The notes under the pieces: generated by a model
What the model was told of the DNA's origin: nothing
The model's input: only the letters and a program-made list of their open reading frames with translations
The model's database searches: none
Made by a program: the position numbers and the translations under genes
Assembly (NCBI RefSeq): GCF_030272615.1
Contig: NC_081406.1
Location: 478,296,900-478,360,899, forward strand
DNA from: Cryptomeria japonica
Lineage: Eukaryota; Streptophyta; Pinopsida; Cupressales; Cupressaceae
Direction of reading: 5' to 3'
Length of the DNA: 64,000 bases
Part shown: one piece after another, positions 11,489 through 23,280 of the stretch
Layout: each line of letters opens with the position of its first letter
How positions within the stretch are numbered: the first letter of the stretch is position 1

Positions 11489-13051
11489 TGGTACAGGAGC
11501 ACCCAAAGACACAAATGAAGCCTAAAAGAGCCTAATATCGCCCATAAGGTGAAAATGATCATTTGTAATAGGTTGATAGTTTTGTGAGTCAATAAGACCC
11601 AATTGATGTAAAGCATTGTCATGGTTGCATTTTATAAGCCACCTCGGATAAATGACCATATGGGTCAGTAGGAGTCTAGGAACGAGTCAGGAAAATAAAT
11701 ATTAGTCTTAGAAATGTCAAACCAATCCTTCGAATAGGTCGGATACACCTTGGATTCACCAAATTTGATAAAAAGTGCAAGTTGACAACTTTTGTTGTCA
11801 TTGCAAAATGTTGTAAAAAGGGATAACTAATCTTCCAACTGTTCCAAAGTTTGAAAAGTGGTTGGAAACCATTAGGGAGGCTATATTATGCCCACTTGGA
11901 TTGATTACATGGTTTTTGTTGGCATAGTTTTTGAATTTGTTCAAATTGATGATGTTTTGGAGTTTGGAGCAATACAATATATTTGGAGTTTTCTGAAATT
12001 CTGTATTTTTGTTGTTCATTTCTGACCAGTACGGATTGGTGGATGCCCAAAACCAATTGGATGAGTTAGGGAAGTCTCTTACCTTTCATTTGAATTAATT
12101 TTGAGGTTTTGTAACAACCGGGTTGTACAGATCCATCAAAAACTAACCAGACTGGTCACAAACCCTGTCGGTACCTAGGGTTTCACCATAAAGATGCCCT
12201 TAATCTGATATTTTCACCAGAGGACCAAACAACCTATGGGAAAATGTTAGAAGGGCCATTGTATCATAATATTTTGGTGTTTGTTTGCAGGGAGGCTCCA
12301 ATCCTAAAGAGATTGAATTGACCCTATGCGGGCATCTCCATGTGACCACCTAAACTGTAGAAGTGAAAATCACTTGCAGAAGACAAAGAAGATGGGATCA
12401 AGTCCTGAAACCTTTGATTTGGTGGTTTGACACCTTGACCCACCTTTAAAAAGTTGTGTTTTAGTCAGGGGACTAATATAATGGGTACTTGCTTTGTAAA
12501 TTAGGCCTAATTGGTTTAATTAGGTCTGGAAGGACAATAAGGGTACAAACCTTTCAGCTTGTGGTTAGAATATAAACCTTTGGGGAATTGTGTAACTTGA
12601 TAAAGGGTATCTGAATCTGCCCTTAGTTTGTCTTGTCCTTTGGAATTTTTTTGAGTTGTTTTTGGAGAAGTCAACTGATAGGGCTACTAGGCTACCGGTA
12701 GGGCTACTAGACAAATAGGACAGTTGTGAGATAAGTATCCCCTAACACATTTGATAGTCAGACCTTATGGGTGTTTTGTGTTGGTTGGACCAACAATAGA
12801 CAAAATCTAGTAGGTTTCCATCCCATCGGTACCGAAAGATTGTCTTCCATTCACAAAAGTATAGTGTTTTCATCCTACCGGTACCGAAAGATAATAAACC
12901 AGTATGGATCCGGTCAAGCAAATTGTTGTGTGGATTGAGTATTTGGTAGGTGTGTTTTTTACACCTTCAAAAAACAAAATAACTTGTTTTGGACATAGTA
13001 GTTGTGGGTGAGAGAAGTTTTTCACCTAGTTTGTTGCCTGGCTCTGTATTA
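11489..13051 (+). repeat. Element E 5' LTR
   Basis: It starts TGGTACAGGAGCACCCAAAG, directly after AGGAA. It ends at ggctctgtatta, where the 3' LTR has ggctctgcatca, so the terminal CA has mutated. The length, 1563 bases, nearly equals the 3' LTR (1564). The U3/R parts contain the repeated phrases gggctactag and accggtaccgaaagat (12680-12890). Confidence 0.88.
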
Positions 13052-13054
13052 TAT

Positions 13055-13066
13055 TGGTATCAGAGC
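13055..13066 (+). promoter_or_regulatory. Primer binding site, initiator-Met tRNA type (element E)
   Basis: TGGTATCAGAGC lies three bases inside the 5' LTR, the expected site for priming by initiator-Met tRNA. Confidence 0.9.
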
Positions 13067-13103
13067 GCAAGTTGGATCGCTTGGGGAAAGTCATTTGTGG
13101 TGT

Positions 13104-14102
13104 ATGTCTGTGGAAGGAAGTGAGGGTGAGGCTAGACACATGCCTCCTAAGATTATGTCTCAATATGCCATCAAGAATTTGTTTGAAGAGATGTTTGAAA
13201 ACAAAGTGAGGGAGTTAGAGAAGGCCAAAGGCAAAGGAAAAGAGGATGAATGTGACTTTGATGAAGAAGAAGAACAAGGGGGAGAAGAAGAGACCCCAAG
13301 GCAAGAAGCTGAGTTACCTACAGATCAAAGAATTTGTTGAGGTCCTAAAGTCCATTGGCAGAGAATCCAAGATGAAAGGAGCAGCACTCACTTGGTGGAG
13401 TTAGCTCCAAGGCGAGAGGGTGAACGAAGGTAGAGGTATGATAACCTCATGGGATAGAATGTTGGCAAAATTGAAGGCACAATTCATCCCGATAGACTAT
13501 GAAGTCCAAGTCTATAAGAAGTTGCAAGGTTTGAGGCAAAAAGACCTTGATGTGAGTACATATACCAAGGAGTTCCATAGGTTGATTCTAAGGACCAAAC
13601 ACCATGAGGAGGAACCAGAGAAATTGGCAAGATATCTTAGTGGATTGAAATATAGCATCCAAAATGAGATCAGCATACTAGCACCAGAGACATTGAACAA
13701 GTGCTTTCAACTAGCACTAAGAGCAGAGGAGAAGCTAAAGAGAAAGAATGGTCAGAATAACAGAGGTAGAGGGGGCAAAAACTTCAAAGGCAGAAGCCTT
13801 ATGAATGGTAGAGAACAGAGCCCTAGGCCACAAGGAGAGGCTAATCAAGAAAGTCAACATGGAAATGGTAACACAAGACGGGGTTTCAAAGGAAGTAGAC
13901 CCAATCATAGAGGTAGATTTGGTGGAAGAAGCTCAGAGCCTTTCAGATGCTACAACTACAATCAAGTAGGTCATACCACAACTAAGTTCCCTAAGAAGAC
14001 CAAATCAAGATCCCAAGGAGAGAGGAGACCACATTTGGTTCAAGACACTAATTGTCAGAGTGTCAATTCACCTGATTCCTATAGACTTCCAGAGAGTGGA
14101 TA
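13104..14102 (+). pseudogene. Chromovirus Gag (element E), internally deleted
   Basis: The start chosen is the ATG at 13104 (MSVEGSEGEARHMPPK), the first ATG after the primer site that precedes plausible Gag sequence. The first frame ends at 13340 after an acidic Glu-rich stretch. The rest lies in another frame (13420-14102), so part of the capsid N-terminus is deleted around 13340-13400. Capsid motifs are visible: ALTWW, AQFIPIDYEVQVYKKLQGLRQ and YTKEFHRLILRT, as in Retrotrans_gag. An Arg/Gly-rich tail leads to a zinc knuckle, CYNYNQVGHTTTKF, with two of the three Cys lost. It formed virus-like particles and is now dead. Confidence 0.8.
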
Positions 14103-14106
14103 AGCC

Positions 14107-14540
14107 TTGATGATGAGGAGAACATTGTTTAAGGTACCAAGCAATACTGAACCTCCACAAAGGAAGACACTCTTATGGACCACATGCAAAGTAAGAGGCA
14201 GTGTATGTAAGGTTATAATAGATTCAAGTTCAACTGAAAATTTAGTATCCTTAGAAATGGTAGAGAAACTAAAATTGAGAAAAAATTCCTCATCCATTTT
14301 CATATAAAGTTTATTGGCTTACTAAAGGAAAACAAACCTTAGTAGAAGAGCAATCATTGGTTGAATTTTAGATAGGAGCATACAAAGACAAAATCTTTTT
14401 TGATATTGTTGAGATGGATGCTTGGCATCTTTTTTTGGGGAGTCCATGGAAATATGACCTCAAGGCCAGTCATGATGGACACAAGAACACCTACTCCATC
14501 ACCAAAGATGAAAAGGTGATTGAATTGATACCCCTTCCTA
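14107..14540 (+). pseudogene. Gypsy aspartic protease (element E)
   Basis: The protease spans two frames. The first (14107-14307) has VIIDSSSTENLVS, where the catalytic D-S/T-G has become D-S-S. The second (from 14414) has LFLGSPWKYDLKASHDG, matching the LLGRPWQYD motif at the end of gypsy proteases. A frameshift lies between them. The loss of the active-site Gly alone would abolish activity. It would have processed the E polyprotein. Confidence 0.75.
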
Positions 14541-15140
14541 ATAATAGTGAGGATCGGAAGGAGAACGAGGCCAAGATCATGATCATGGAAGGAAAAGAGT
14601 TCCTCAAGGAAATCAAGGAAGAGAGAACACCTTGTTTTGCAGTGATGTTAGTACCAAGGCCAGAAGAAGAGCCCATTGCAGATGGCAAGGTAGAAAAGAA
14701 AAGGGTGACAGTCCTTGATGAGGTGAAGGAAATGTTGAGAAAATACAAGGACATAGTTGCAGAAGAGTTGCCAAGAACCCTACCACCAATAAGGGAGATA
14801 AGCCATTGCATTGATTTCATTCTCGGTGCCACCTTACCAAACAAGCCAGCCTACAAAATGACTCCCCCAAAAAATGAGGAAGTTGAAAGGTAGATCCAAG
14901 AGTTGCTTGATAAAGGTTTGATAGGGAAGAGATTGAGCCCCTATGCAATCTCGACTGTCCTAGCACCAAAGAAGAAGGGAACATGGAGAATATGCACTGA
15001 TCTGGGCCATTAACAAGATAACCATCAGGTATAGATTCCCTATGCCTAGAATAGAATATTTTCTTGATTGTTTAGGAGGTGCAAGGTATTATTCCAAGAT
15101 TGATTTAAAAAGTGGTTATCACCAAATAAGGATTGAAATG
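14541..15140 (+). pseudogene. Reverse transcriptase N-terminal part (element E), core deleted
   Basis: After a charged linker (EVKEMLRKYKDIVAEELP) the RT begins with the usual HCIDFILGATLPNKPAYKM, then IQELLDKGLIGKRLSPYAI and VLAPKKKGTWRICTD. It ends at YYSKIDLKSGYHQIRI, which carries the first catalytic Asp (KIDL). The frame then jumps directly to RNase H sequence, so the palm with the YxDD motif is missing (roughly 150 residues by comparison with the family). Stops occur near 14891 and 15012. The enzyme cannot work. Confidence 0.8.
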
Positions 15141-15560
15141 TTGAAGAAAAGGGTATCACACCAATCGGTTCTTACCTTACCTGATTTTGACAAAATCTTT
15201 CAGATTGAATGTGATGCAAGTCATTTGACAATAGGTGTAGTACCTAGCCAGGAAGGTAGACCAATTGCATTTTTTAGTGAAAATTTGAATGATGCTAAAA
15301 ATAAATATTCTTCCTATTATTTGGAGATGTGTGAATTAGTTCAGCACTAAATAAGTGGAGGCATTATTTTCTTCACAAAGATTTTGTTGTGTATACAAAT
15401 AATTAGGCACTAAGCTTCCTAAATAGTCAGGAGAAATTGAGCCATTGGCATATGAAGTGGGTTGAGTCCATTCAGGCCTACACATTTACAATCAAACACA
15501 AGAAAGGTGTCTCAAACAAATTTGCAGATGCTCTTAGCAAGAGGGCACTAACAATTTCAG
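15141..15560 (+). pseudogene. RNase H domain (element E)
   Basis: FQIECDASHLTIGVVPSQ is the gypsy RNase H start with its first catalytic Asp. AFFSENLNDAKNKYSSYYLEM carries the Glu helix. IKHKKGVSNKFADALSKR is the C-terminal end with the last Asp. A stop after CELVQH (15348) and a short broken stretch separate the halves. It normally degrades the RNA of RNA-DNA hybrids during reverse transcription. It leads straight into the integrase N-terminus. Confidence 0.78.
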
Positions 15561-15936
15561 AAATCCAGCTGGAGAGTGTAGGAGTTGATTCCCTCAAGGG
15601 TATGTATGCTACAAATGAAGATTTCAAAGACATCTACAAGGTATGCACTAAGTTTGATAGCCGGTATCATTTAGAGTATTCTGATTATTTAATTCAAGAT
15701 GATCTTCTTTTTAAAGGATGTCAGTTATGCATTCCTAAATGTTCAATGAGGGATAACATAATTAAGGAGAAGCGTAGTGATTGTATGGGGGGACAATTTG
15801 GATTAGACAAAACTCTTTAGTTGGTGAGAAGATTTTATCATTGGCCTAAATTGCAGACAGATGTCAGAAAATTTGTGGATTCATGTGTGGTGTTTCAAAA
15901 GGCCAAAGGGATAACAACAAACACAGGACTATACCA
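15561..15936 (+). pseudogene. Integrase N-terminal zinc region (element E), cut by element G
   Basis: The segment GQFGLDKTL then FYHWPKLQTDVRKFVDSCVVFQKAKG matches the gypsy integrase HHCC region. The His pair is degraded and the second Cys is Phe (SCVVF rather than SCxxC). The frame stops at GITTNTGLY, where G inserted after TACCA (15932-15936). Joining 15936 to 22772 keeps the reading frame and continues the integrase with PLPIPSRP. Confidence 0.8.
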
Positions 15937-16876
15937 TGTTAGATACTTGGCTAATCCCAAAGACACTGAGAGGGGGGACGGTGAATCAATGTCTAGCCGG
16001 TAGATGAAAGATTTAAACTTATTTGCAATTATGTAACTGAAATTAATATATTGGTAAGAAAACAATAATGTAGTAAAGAGAAACAAAAGAATCAGCATCA
16101 ATGCACACCATAACACAGATATTTTGGCAAGGAAACCCAGTAAGGGAAAAACCTCAGTGGGATTTGTGACCCACAATATTTACTCACTGGCCAATATGAA
16201 TAAACATTACTCAATACAAAAGGGGCCTACACATGCAGGAAGGCCAACTGCCTAGAGCTCACTGCTCAGCAACAAAAGTGGAGTCTCATTGACTACAACA
16301 TCACACTGATGTAAACATAAAATTGAACTCTTACAACTTGCATCAAAATGATAGATGAGTTCTTTGTTATGCTCTGTCTGATACCGGTTCTGTCTCTGCC
16401 AAAAACCCTAGCCGGTATGTTGTCAAATGATTTTGCTTACACAAAATAGTCTTCACTCTCCTCTGCTTCTTATTCACTCCAAAATAAACACATCAAAATG
16501 CATATACAACTATTCGCTATCATATCATATCTTATCTCATATTACCGCTTCCATACTTCCTTTTATTACATGCCAAATGACCTACAAGAACTCATAAATG
16601 AGTTATTACAATATAATATGTCGGCCATACAATTATAATTTACATTACAATTTATTTTGCATAATCAATACTATTGTCAAGTCGGCCTGGAATGTCGATA
16701 TGATCTACTATCGGTGTAAACTGGATGCCGGTGTGAATAAACCTTGTTGTATCTGCCGGTGTCGGTAGGTGAAGTCTATTGTTGGTTGAACCTATAGAAC
16801 CTTATTGAACCTTGTTGAACCTTGTTGCCATCAATGACAACATCTACCATTCTCATCTGAGTGTATAATGCCAACA
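15937..16876 (-). repeat. Element G 3' LTR
   Basis: It runs from TGTTAGATACTTGGCTAATC to ATAATGCCAACA on the plus strand, 940 bases. It contains ctgagaggggggac near 15966 and the conserved copia-type block aaacccagtaagggaaaaac near 16133. The outer half has several CCGGT motifs. Confidence 0.9.
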
Positions 16877-16891
16877 ATCTCCCCCTTTGGC
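16877..16891 (-). promoter_or_regulatory. Polypurine tract (element G)
   Basis: On the minus strand GCCAAAGGGGGAGAT directly abuts the 3' LTR. It is the expected primer for second-strand DNA. Confidence 0.85.
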
Positions 16892-17207
16892 ATTGATGGC
16901 AACACTCATGAGAAAAATCAAAAACCAAAAACTGAGAGTGCTCCCCTTGAGAAAATGATCTCCTTCTATTCACTTTTCACCATGCCTAACTCTGTATATT
17001 TTTCTCACTATACCACTCCCCCTTTGACATCAATGACAAAGGATGTCAAAAGTATCAAAAATTCCAAAATTACCTAGATACCTGAAGTTTGTTATGTACA
17101 ATCTAAAAAATATCTGCAAGAACTAAGTTAAGACCCTGCAGGAACTTTATACTATCAATAATTATTGCTTCAGTCTACCTGATCATCCCGGTAAAATAAT
17201 GCATTTG

Positions 17208-20200
17208 TTAATCTAGTGATATGTCTCCTTGAATTGTTGCCTTAGATAGTTCAATCCGGTGAGTTAGTAGATTGTCCAATCTTGGACCAAGCTTATTCTT
17301 CAACTCTCGGGTTTTTATTTTCAATCTAGCCTTTTCTTTTTCCAGATTTTCAATCTTTTCTTCATGAATAGCAATTTCCTGATCTAACACTAATGTTAGT
17401 TCCGAAGAACCAATTATGTTATCTGCAATATCATATATCTCCTTTTGAGTTTTCCTGATTTGATCATCAATATATCCAGTTAAATGATCAGGTTTGCAAG
17501 CTTCTCGGTATAATTCCTTATATTTCAAAATAGTGGAATTCAATGCTGGTAGCAATGAATCAATCTATTGAGTACAATCTTTTATGGTTTTACCAAATAA
17601 TTCTTCCTTTTCTTTATTAACTCTTTCTTGAATAGTCTCCTCATTTATTTTATCTAATGTTTGAATGTTAGTAGAAATGAATTTAGACAATGTGTCCAAT
17701 TTACCTATTGAGCCAACAATGTGATCTACCTTGCACTCTGGTGCAATCATCTGCAAAATCGGTAGAGAGTCATCGATAGCCTTAAATGCTAAGGCATTAC
17801 ATTTCGTTATTCTCTTTATAGAATCCAAAAGTACTTCAGTGACAGTTGTTGGTCTGAAATCCACAGTGGAAGTACTGGGAGAAGTGCTAGGTTCTTCATT
17901 AAGTTTCTTCTCTTCTCTTGTTATCTGTTCAACTACCTTAACCACTTCATTTTCCTTGTTCTCACTCTTATTCTTTGTTGATTCAGATGCTATCTATTCT
18001 TGTTCTTTTTCTATCAGTATCTCAACATTCTGTTGAGTGTCAACTACCTTGACTGGTGAGTTAGAGATCTCAACATTTATAGATTCAGATTTCTTCTCCT
18101 CAAAACTTTCTGAAATAGAGGTATTATCCATTATAATATTGATGTCATGAGTGTCAACATTCATTGTAAATAGAATGTTTGACTCGAGATCAACTTCATT
18201 TGTTTTTACTTCCTCTGATATCTTTTCTTCGGATTGATTCTGCACATTTGTCAGTGTCTCTCCTATTGTTGGTGGGCTGTCCTGAGTTGGTGGTGGTAAG
18301 CTACCTTTTATTGTGAAGTCAGGTACACTGCCAACCTTATTTTTTCCTTTATTTCCTTTTTGGTATACCTTAGTAAAAGATTTGTTGACCTTTTGTCTTT
18401 CTTTTTCTTCTCTTTTCTCTTTCTCCACAAAGAAAATATCCCATTTATCTGTTGCCTCATTTGCTATTTCCTTTATTATGTCATCCATAAGACTTACTTT
18501 TCGGTGACCACTTGTAAAAAAAATTATGTTAGCTTCAACTATCAATTCATCAATTTCTTGTTTAGATTTAACTGGATGAACAGCCAATAGTGCTTCAACC
18601 TTCAATTTCTTATCCAATTCCATAGTAGACATTCTTTTAGCTTCAAGTCTCAGATATAAGTCATTAGGGAGAACATCAATGACTTCAATAAGAACTTTCT
18701 TATATATATCTAAGTACAAAATTATGCTCTTTGCAATAGTGTCTTTATCTAAATCTTTAAAAGAATGATAAAACTTACTAGCATTACTGAGATTTTCATC
18801 ATGAGTTATTTCAATAACAAGCTCTTCCAGGGAAAGAGTATCATATACCTTTTGTTCTGGTTTCTTCTATGTAACCTTCTTCTTCGGACCGCTAGGCTCT
18901 CTCATAGCCAATTCTTTCTTTCTAAGTGTCATTGTCTTCTTAGGTGATGGAGCAGGTGTCGGTGAGGATTTTCTCTTCGTCCTATCCACCTTTTTAAATT
19001 CTGCAGCCTTGTCACTATCAGAGTCGGATGAGGTAACAACAGGGGAAACATGTGTTACTGATTGTTGTTCGGATTTTCTTTCTTTTGCAGCAACACCACT
19101 CATCAGATCAAGTTTCAACAATCCCTCTGTAACAACTTCAACAAAATTTGAAGCATCTTTCAATATTTTATCTCTTTTCTTTCTTTGCTTCTGAATATCA
19201 ACATCTTTTTGTATGGTCTCAGCAGTGCCAAAGATCTTTTCACTAGGTTTCGGTGGTACATCTAGAAGTATCTTGGCATAAGATTCCAAAATGTTTAAGT
19301 CCACTTCATATCCAGTTTCAGTTACCCAGACAGTTCTAGGTTTAACTACCTCCATCCATATTTCATCTCTCTTAATAACAAAGAATATATGTTTGTCATA
19401 CTTATCAACAATATTCTAAGGGATTCTTTCCCTTTGCTTCATCTTAGCCTAAAAGTTTTTGAAGTAATCCGTTGTCTGCTTGTCTCCTTCTGAACCCATG
19501 CTGGTAATTGCCTCCTTAATCTATTTTCCAACAAAAATATCATAGGCAAATTCTTTGTGGCCTATACCGGGAATCTACTTTGAGAAGTATAGCATTAAAC
19601 ATACAATCAAATTCCCAAATCTGAAGGTTCCCTTTTTCTCACCTTTGATTTTGTCCAAATTTTTTATCAGTTCATCTTTCAACCACTCACAAATGTTATT
19701 TTTGCATTGATATTTACCATCTCATAAGCACTATGAATGCATAGACTGGAAACATAATTCAGCCTATTTGTATGTGCAACCTTATATCCAATAACCATAC
19801 TAGCATATTTAACATTGTAATCAGTTATGTTGCTAACCCTGAGTGATCTATTATCAGATGTAGCACCGGTTAAGTTCATAACCTCTTTGTTTAGAATTTT
19901 CTTCTTCTTCTCAGGCCTTGTGTCGGTACAGGGTAAACCTGTAACAATCGTAATTGCTTCCTTAGTGATTTTGTAAACTGGGTCAAGCCATAAGAATTCA
20001 CTGTGAACTCTACTAAGAACATATCAGACAGTTTCATCTTCAAATTCAGGCATATGAAGGATGTCTACGAACCCTAAAACTTCCACAATCTTATGTTTAG
20101 GTTTGATTACACCTTGTTTGTTTGTGATGACATTCATGAACATGTTTTTTATATCCTCATACCCTAAATCTTCAATATTACAGTGAATGTATGCCCTAGG

Positions 20201-20365
20201 GTCTTCTGCAAATGCAACTCCCTTCGAAATTTTTGAAAATGTACCAATAGAGTCATCCATCTTAGCTATCTTAGGGATTATCTTAAAGATTGGTATAGGA
20301 TGTTTGATATTCTCCACAACAGTAGGGTTTGCAATGAATTCAGTAATGAAAGATGAAGAAGCCAT
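17208..20365 (-). pseudogene. Element G ORF2, long Gag-like protein with C-terminal coiled coil
   Basis: The start chosen is the ATG at 20365 (MASSSFITEFIANP), matching MATSSSVPEFIAKP in element C; an upstream in-frame ATG exists but has no counterpart. The frame is broken into pieces at 20024-20365, 19679-19879, 18867-19355, 17994-18719, 17565-17945 and 17208-17555. The N-terminal third carries the shared domain (FIANPTVVENIKHPIP; YKVAHTNRLNYVSSLCIHSAYEMV). The middle is Ser/Lys-rich and acidic. The C-terminal part (TEVLLDSIKRITKCNALAFK, then heptad-like Glu/Lys/Leu) is coiled coil. No enzymatic motif is visible. The inferred role is a structural protein of a parasitic retroelement. Confidence 0.65.
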
Positions 20366-20666
20366 GTCGTAAAATAAATACCTTTTAAGTGAAAACCTTG
20401 GATGCCCTGAAAAATCTTTGTTGCTTCGCCTCTTTGAATGCAGGTGCTCTACTTCCTTGCTCTTTGAATACTTGAATGCTTGGTGAATCAAAATGAGAAA
20501 TTTCATTGCTTTATAGCCAAAAAGTTAAGTGACAACCGCATTAAATGCTTCGCCAGTTATGTAACTCTATATATATGTCGGTAAAGAAGAATTGTGACTT
20601 CTTACCACCATCTGAGGGTAAAATGCATGATCTTCAATTAGTTGCCTTACCCCTAAGGATTATTCC

Positions 20667-21782
20667 TTAGTTAGATGAAGTATCTCCTACCGGTGCAGGA
20701 TTGCTCTGTTCTGTTGGTGCAGAGCCAGATTCATCATTTCTCTTATCTCTCTTCTTGACCCATTGTTTAGAGAATTCTTGCTTGATTTCATTCACCTTTT
20801 CCTTGCCTTTGTCATTAGATCCTCTGTTGTTTGTCAGTACATTCTTGCTTCTGCAAAATCTTGCAATATGCCCAATCTTGTTGCATTCATAACAGGTTAC
20901 ATTATTTCTTTGAATAGCTTTTCCATAACCTTGCCCGATTTGAGTTCTACATTGATTAGATAGATGTCCAAATCTACCACAAGCATAGCATTTTACATTC
21001 ATTTTGCAATTGTTTGAGTTATGACCATGTTTATTGTGTTTGGAACATTGACCGGTGGATGAGTTTGTATTCTAATTATTCCTATATCTACACTGATTTT
21101 CTCTATGACCAAATTTATTGCAATTAAAACATTTGCCATTGAATTTATAAGCATTGGTTTGCCTTACCGGTTTGTTGTGATCATGATTGTTTGCAATTTC
21201 AGAACTTTCTCCATGTTCAAATCCAAGTCCAACTATTTCTCCATCAAGTTTTTGACTTTACAGCATATCATCAAGCTTGTCTGAACTTTTTTTGAATTTG
21301 TCCTTGTATTCATTTGTAGCGACCAACTCACCTTCCAAAGTGCTAACTTGTCTCATAAGTTCCTCTTTGTCATGTTGCATATGAATCAAATTTGTTTTAA
21401 GCATATCATTTTCATAACTAAGCCTTATAGATTCATCTGGTCTTTCATTAAGTTGTCTGGCCAAATCTTCCTGATTCTTCTTTTTGTCTTCAATATCCTT
21501 ACATAGTCTCATGGTTAAATCTTGAATCTCATTCTTCATGTTACTGTTCTCTTGTCTCGGTTTCTCTGCAATATCTCTGAGAGTTTCTTTTTCTTCATCA
21601 TCTTATTTTTGTAGTTGCACATGTAATTCTTTTCTCTTATTCTGTGCCATGACCAAGTTATCTTGAAGTGCTTTGATGAATTATCGAGTAGATTTGAGTT
21701 CTTCTTCCAGTTTGATATTCTTTAATTTTTTTGCATCAAAATCTTCAAGAGCTGCTTCCAACTATTGTCTCAAACTTTCCAT
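20667..21782 (-). pseudogene. Element G ORF1: coiled coil plus four zinc knuckles
   Basis: The start is the ATG at 21782, about 60 bases after the primer site. A TAG follows after six codons, where a Gln codon would fit the C copy. The first 180 residues are a heptad-rich coiled coil (IHMQHDKEELMRQVSTLEGE). Then come four knuckle motifs: CFNCNKFGHRENQC, CSKHNKHGHNSNNC (second Cys lost), CYACGRFGHLSNQC and CYECNKIGHIARFC. The tail is Lys/Ser-rich and ends TEQSNPAPVGDTSSN. It matches ORF1 of C closely. It is a nucleocapsid-like RNA-binding protein; stops make this copy inactive. Confidence 0.72.
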
Positions 21783-21838
21783 CGATACCGGTTTCATAAT
21801 CTTCCTCAAGCTGTTAGGCTTCTGCAAATAGAGGACCA

Positions 21839-21850
21839 GCTCTGATACCA
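21839..21850 (-). promoter_or_regulatory. Primer binding site, initiator-Met tRNA type (element G)
   Basis: The minus strand reads TGGTATCAGAGC, two bases inside the 5' LTR. Confidence 0.9.
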
Positions 21851-21852
21851 AT

Positions 21853-22766
21853 TGTTAGATACTTGGTTAATCCTAAAGACACTGAGAGGGGGGCTGAATC
21901 AGTGTCTGACCGGTAGATGAAAGATTTAAACTTATTTGCAATTTTGTAACTGAAATTAATATACCGATAAGCAAAGAATAATGCAATAAAGAGAAACAAA
22001 AGAATCAGCATCAATGCACACCATAACACAGATATTTTGGCGAGGAAACCTGGTAAGGGAAAAACCTCAGTGGGATTTGTGACCCACAATATTTACTCAC
22101 TGGCCAATATGAATAAATATTACTCAGTACAAAAGGGGTCTGCACATGCAAGAAGGCCACCTGCCTAGAGCTCACTGCTCAACAACAAAAGTGGAGTCTC
22201 ACTGACTACAACATCACACTGATGTAAACACAAAATTGAACTCTTGCAACTTGCATCAAAATGCTGGATGAGTTCTTTGTTATGCTCTGTCTGATACCGG
22301 TTCTGCCTCTGCCAAAAACCCTAGCCGGTATGTTGTTAAATGATTCTGCTTACACAGAATAGTCTTCGCTCTTCTCTACTTCTTATTTGCTCCAAAATAA
22401 ACACATCAAAATGCATATACAACTATTCGCTATCATATCCTATTGTATCTCATATTACCTCTTCCATACTTCCTTTTATTACATGCCAAATGACCTACAA
22501 GAACTCATAAATATATGAATCATTACAATACAATATGTCAGCCATACAATTATAAATTATATTATAATTTATTTTGCATAATCAATACTATTTTCAAGTC
22601 GGCCTCAAATGTCAGTATGATCTGTTGTCAATGTGAATAAACCTTGTTGTATCTGTTGGTGCCGGTAGGTGAATTCTATTGCCGGTTGAACCTGTAGAAC
22701 CTTCTTGAACCTTGTTTCCTTCAATGAAAACATCTACCATTCTCATCTGAGTGTATAATGCCAACA
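21853..22766 (-). repeat. Element G 5' LTR
   Basis: It runs from TGTTAGATACTTGGTTAATC to ATAATGCCAACA on the plus strand, 914 bases, 26 shorter than its partner through small indels in the outer half. It is followed by the duplication TACCA and then element E integrase. Confidence 0.9.
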
Positions 22767-22771
22767 TACCA

Positions 22772-23280
22772 ACCATTGCCCATTCCTTCAAGACCTTGAG
22801 AAAGTGTGAGCATGGACTTTGTGATGGATTTTCCAATAACTCAAAAAGGTTTTGACAGTTTTTTTATGGTTGTTGATAGGTTTAGCAAGTTGGCACATTT
22901 CTTGCCATGCAAGAGCACAAATGTTGCTACATATGTTGCAAACCTTTTATTTAATGAAGTTGTGAGAATACATGGTTTTTCCTTCAACATTATGTCAGAT
23001 AGAGATGTGAAATTTGTAGGACATTTTTGGAGGACTTTATGGAGGAAGTTAGGCACAAACTTGTCTTTTAGTTCAGCTTATCATCCCCAAACAAATGGCC
23101 AAATAGAAATGGTCAATAGGTCACTCAGAAATTTGTTAAGGTGCCTCACCAAGCAGCATGGTAAAAGTGGGATTCCATCATCTCCCAAGAAGAATATGCC
23201 TATAATGATTCTATCAATAGGAGTACTGGAAGAAGCCCTTTCCAAATTATCTATGGATTGAATCCAAGAGGGGTGTTGGA
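22772..23280 (+). pseudogene. Integrase catalytic core (element E)
   Basis: The core resumes after element G. One stop (a Trp position, PSRP-stop-ESVSMDF) precedes the first catalytic Asp in SMDFVMDFP. The second Asp lies in IMSDRDVKF and the Glu in HPQTNGQIEMVNRSL, so the D-D-E triad is still readable. The spacing and motifs are those of gypsy integrases. A frameshift after about 23170 breaks the downstream part. It would insert the cDNA into the genome. Confidence 0.88.

Larger units (their letters stand above)
15937..22766 (-). mobile_element. Element G: two-ORF non-autonomous copia-type LTR element
   Basis: The LTRs are 15937-16876 (3' in element sense) and 21853-22766 (5'). The target duplication TACCA lies at 15932-15936 and 22767-22771. 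It has an initiator-Met primer site, ORF1 (coiled coil plus four knuckles) and ORF2 (long Gag-like protein), and a polypurine tract. No protease, RT or integrase is present in about 5 kb of interior. LTR divergence is about 6-7% in the first 430 bases by eye. It is the same family as element C in opposite orientation. Confidence 0.92.

Noticed and set aside
13055-13066. TGGTATCAGAGC sites as tRNA gene fragments
   Set aside because: They sit two to three bases inside LTRs and match only the primer-site region; no cloverleaf sequence surrounds them.
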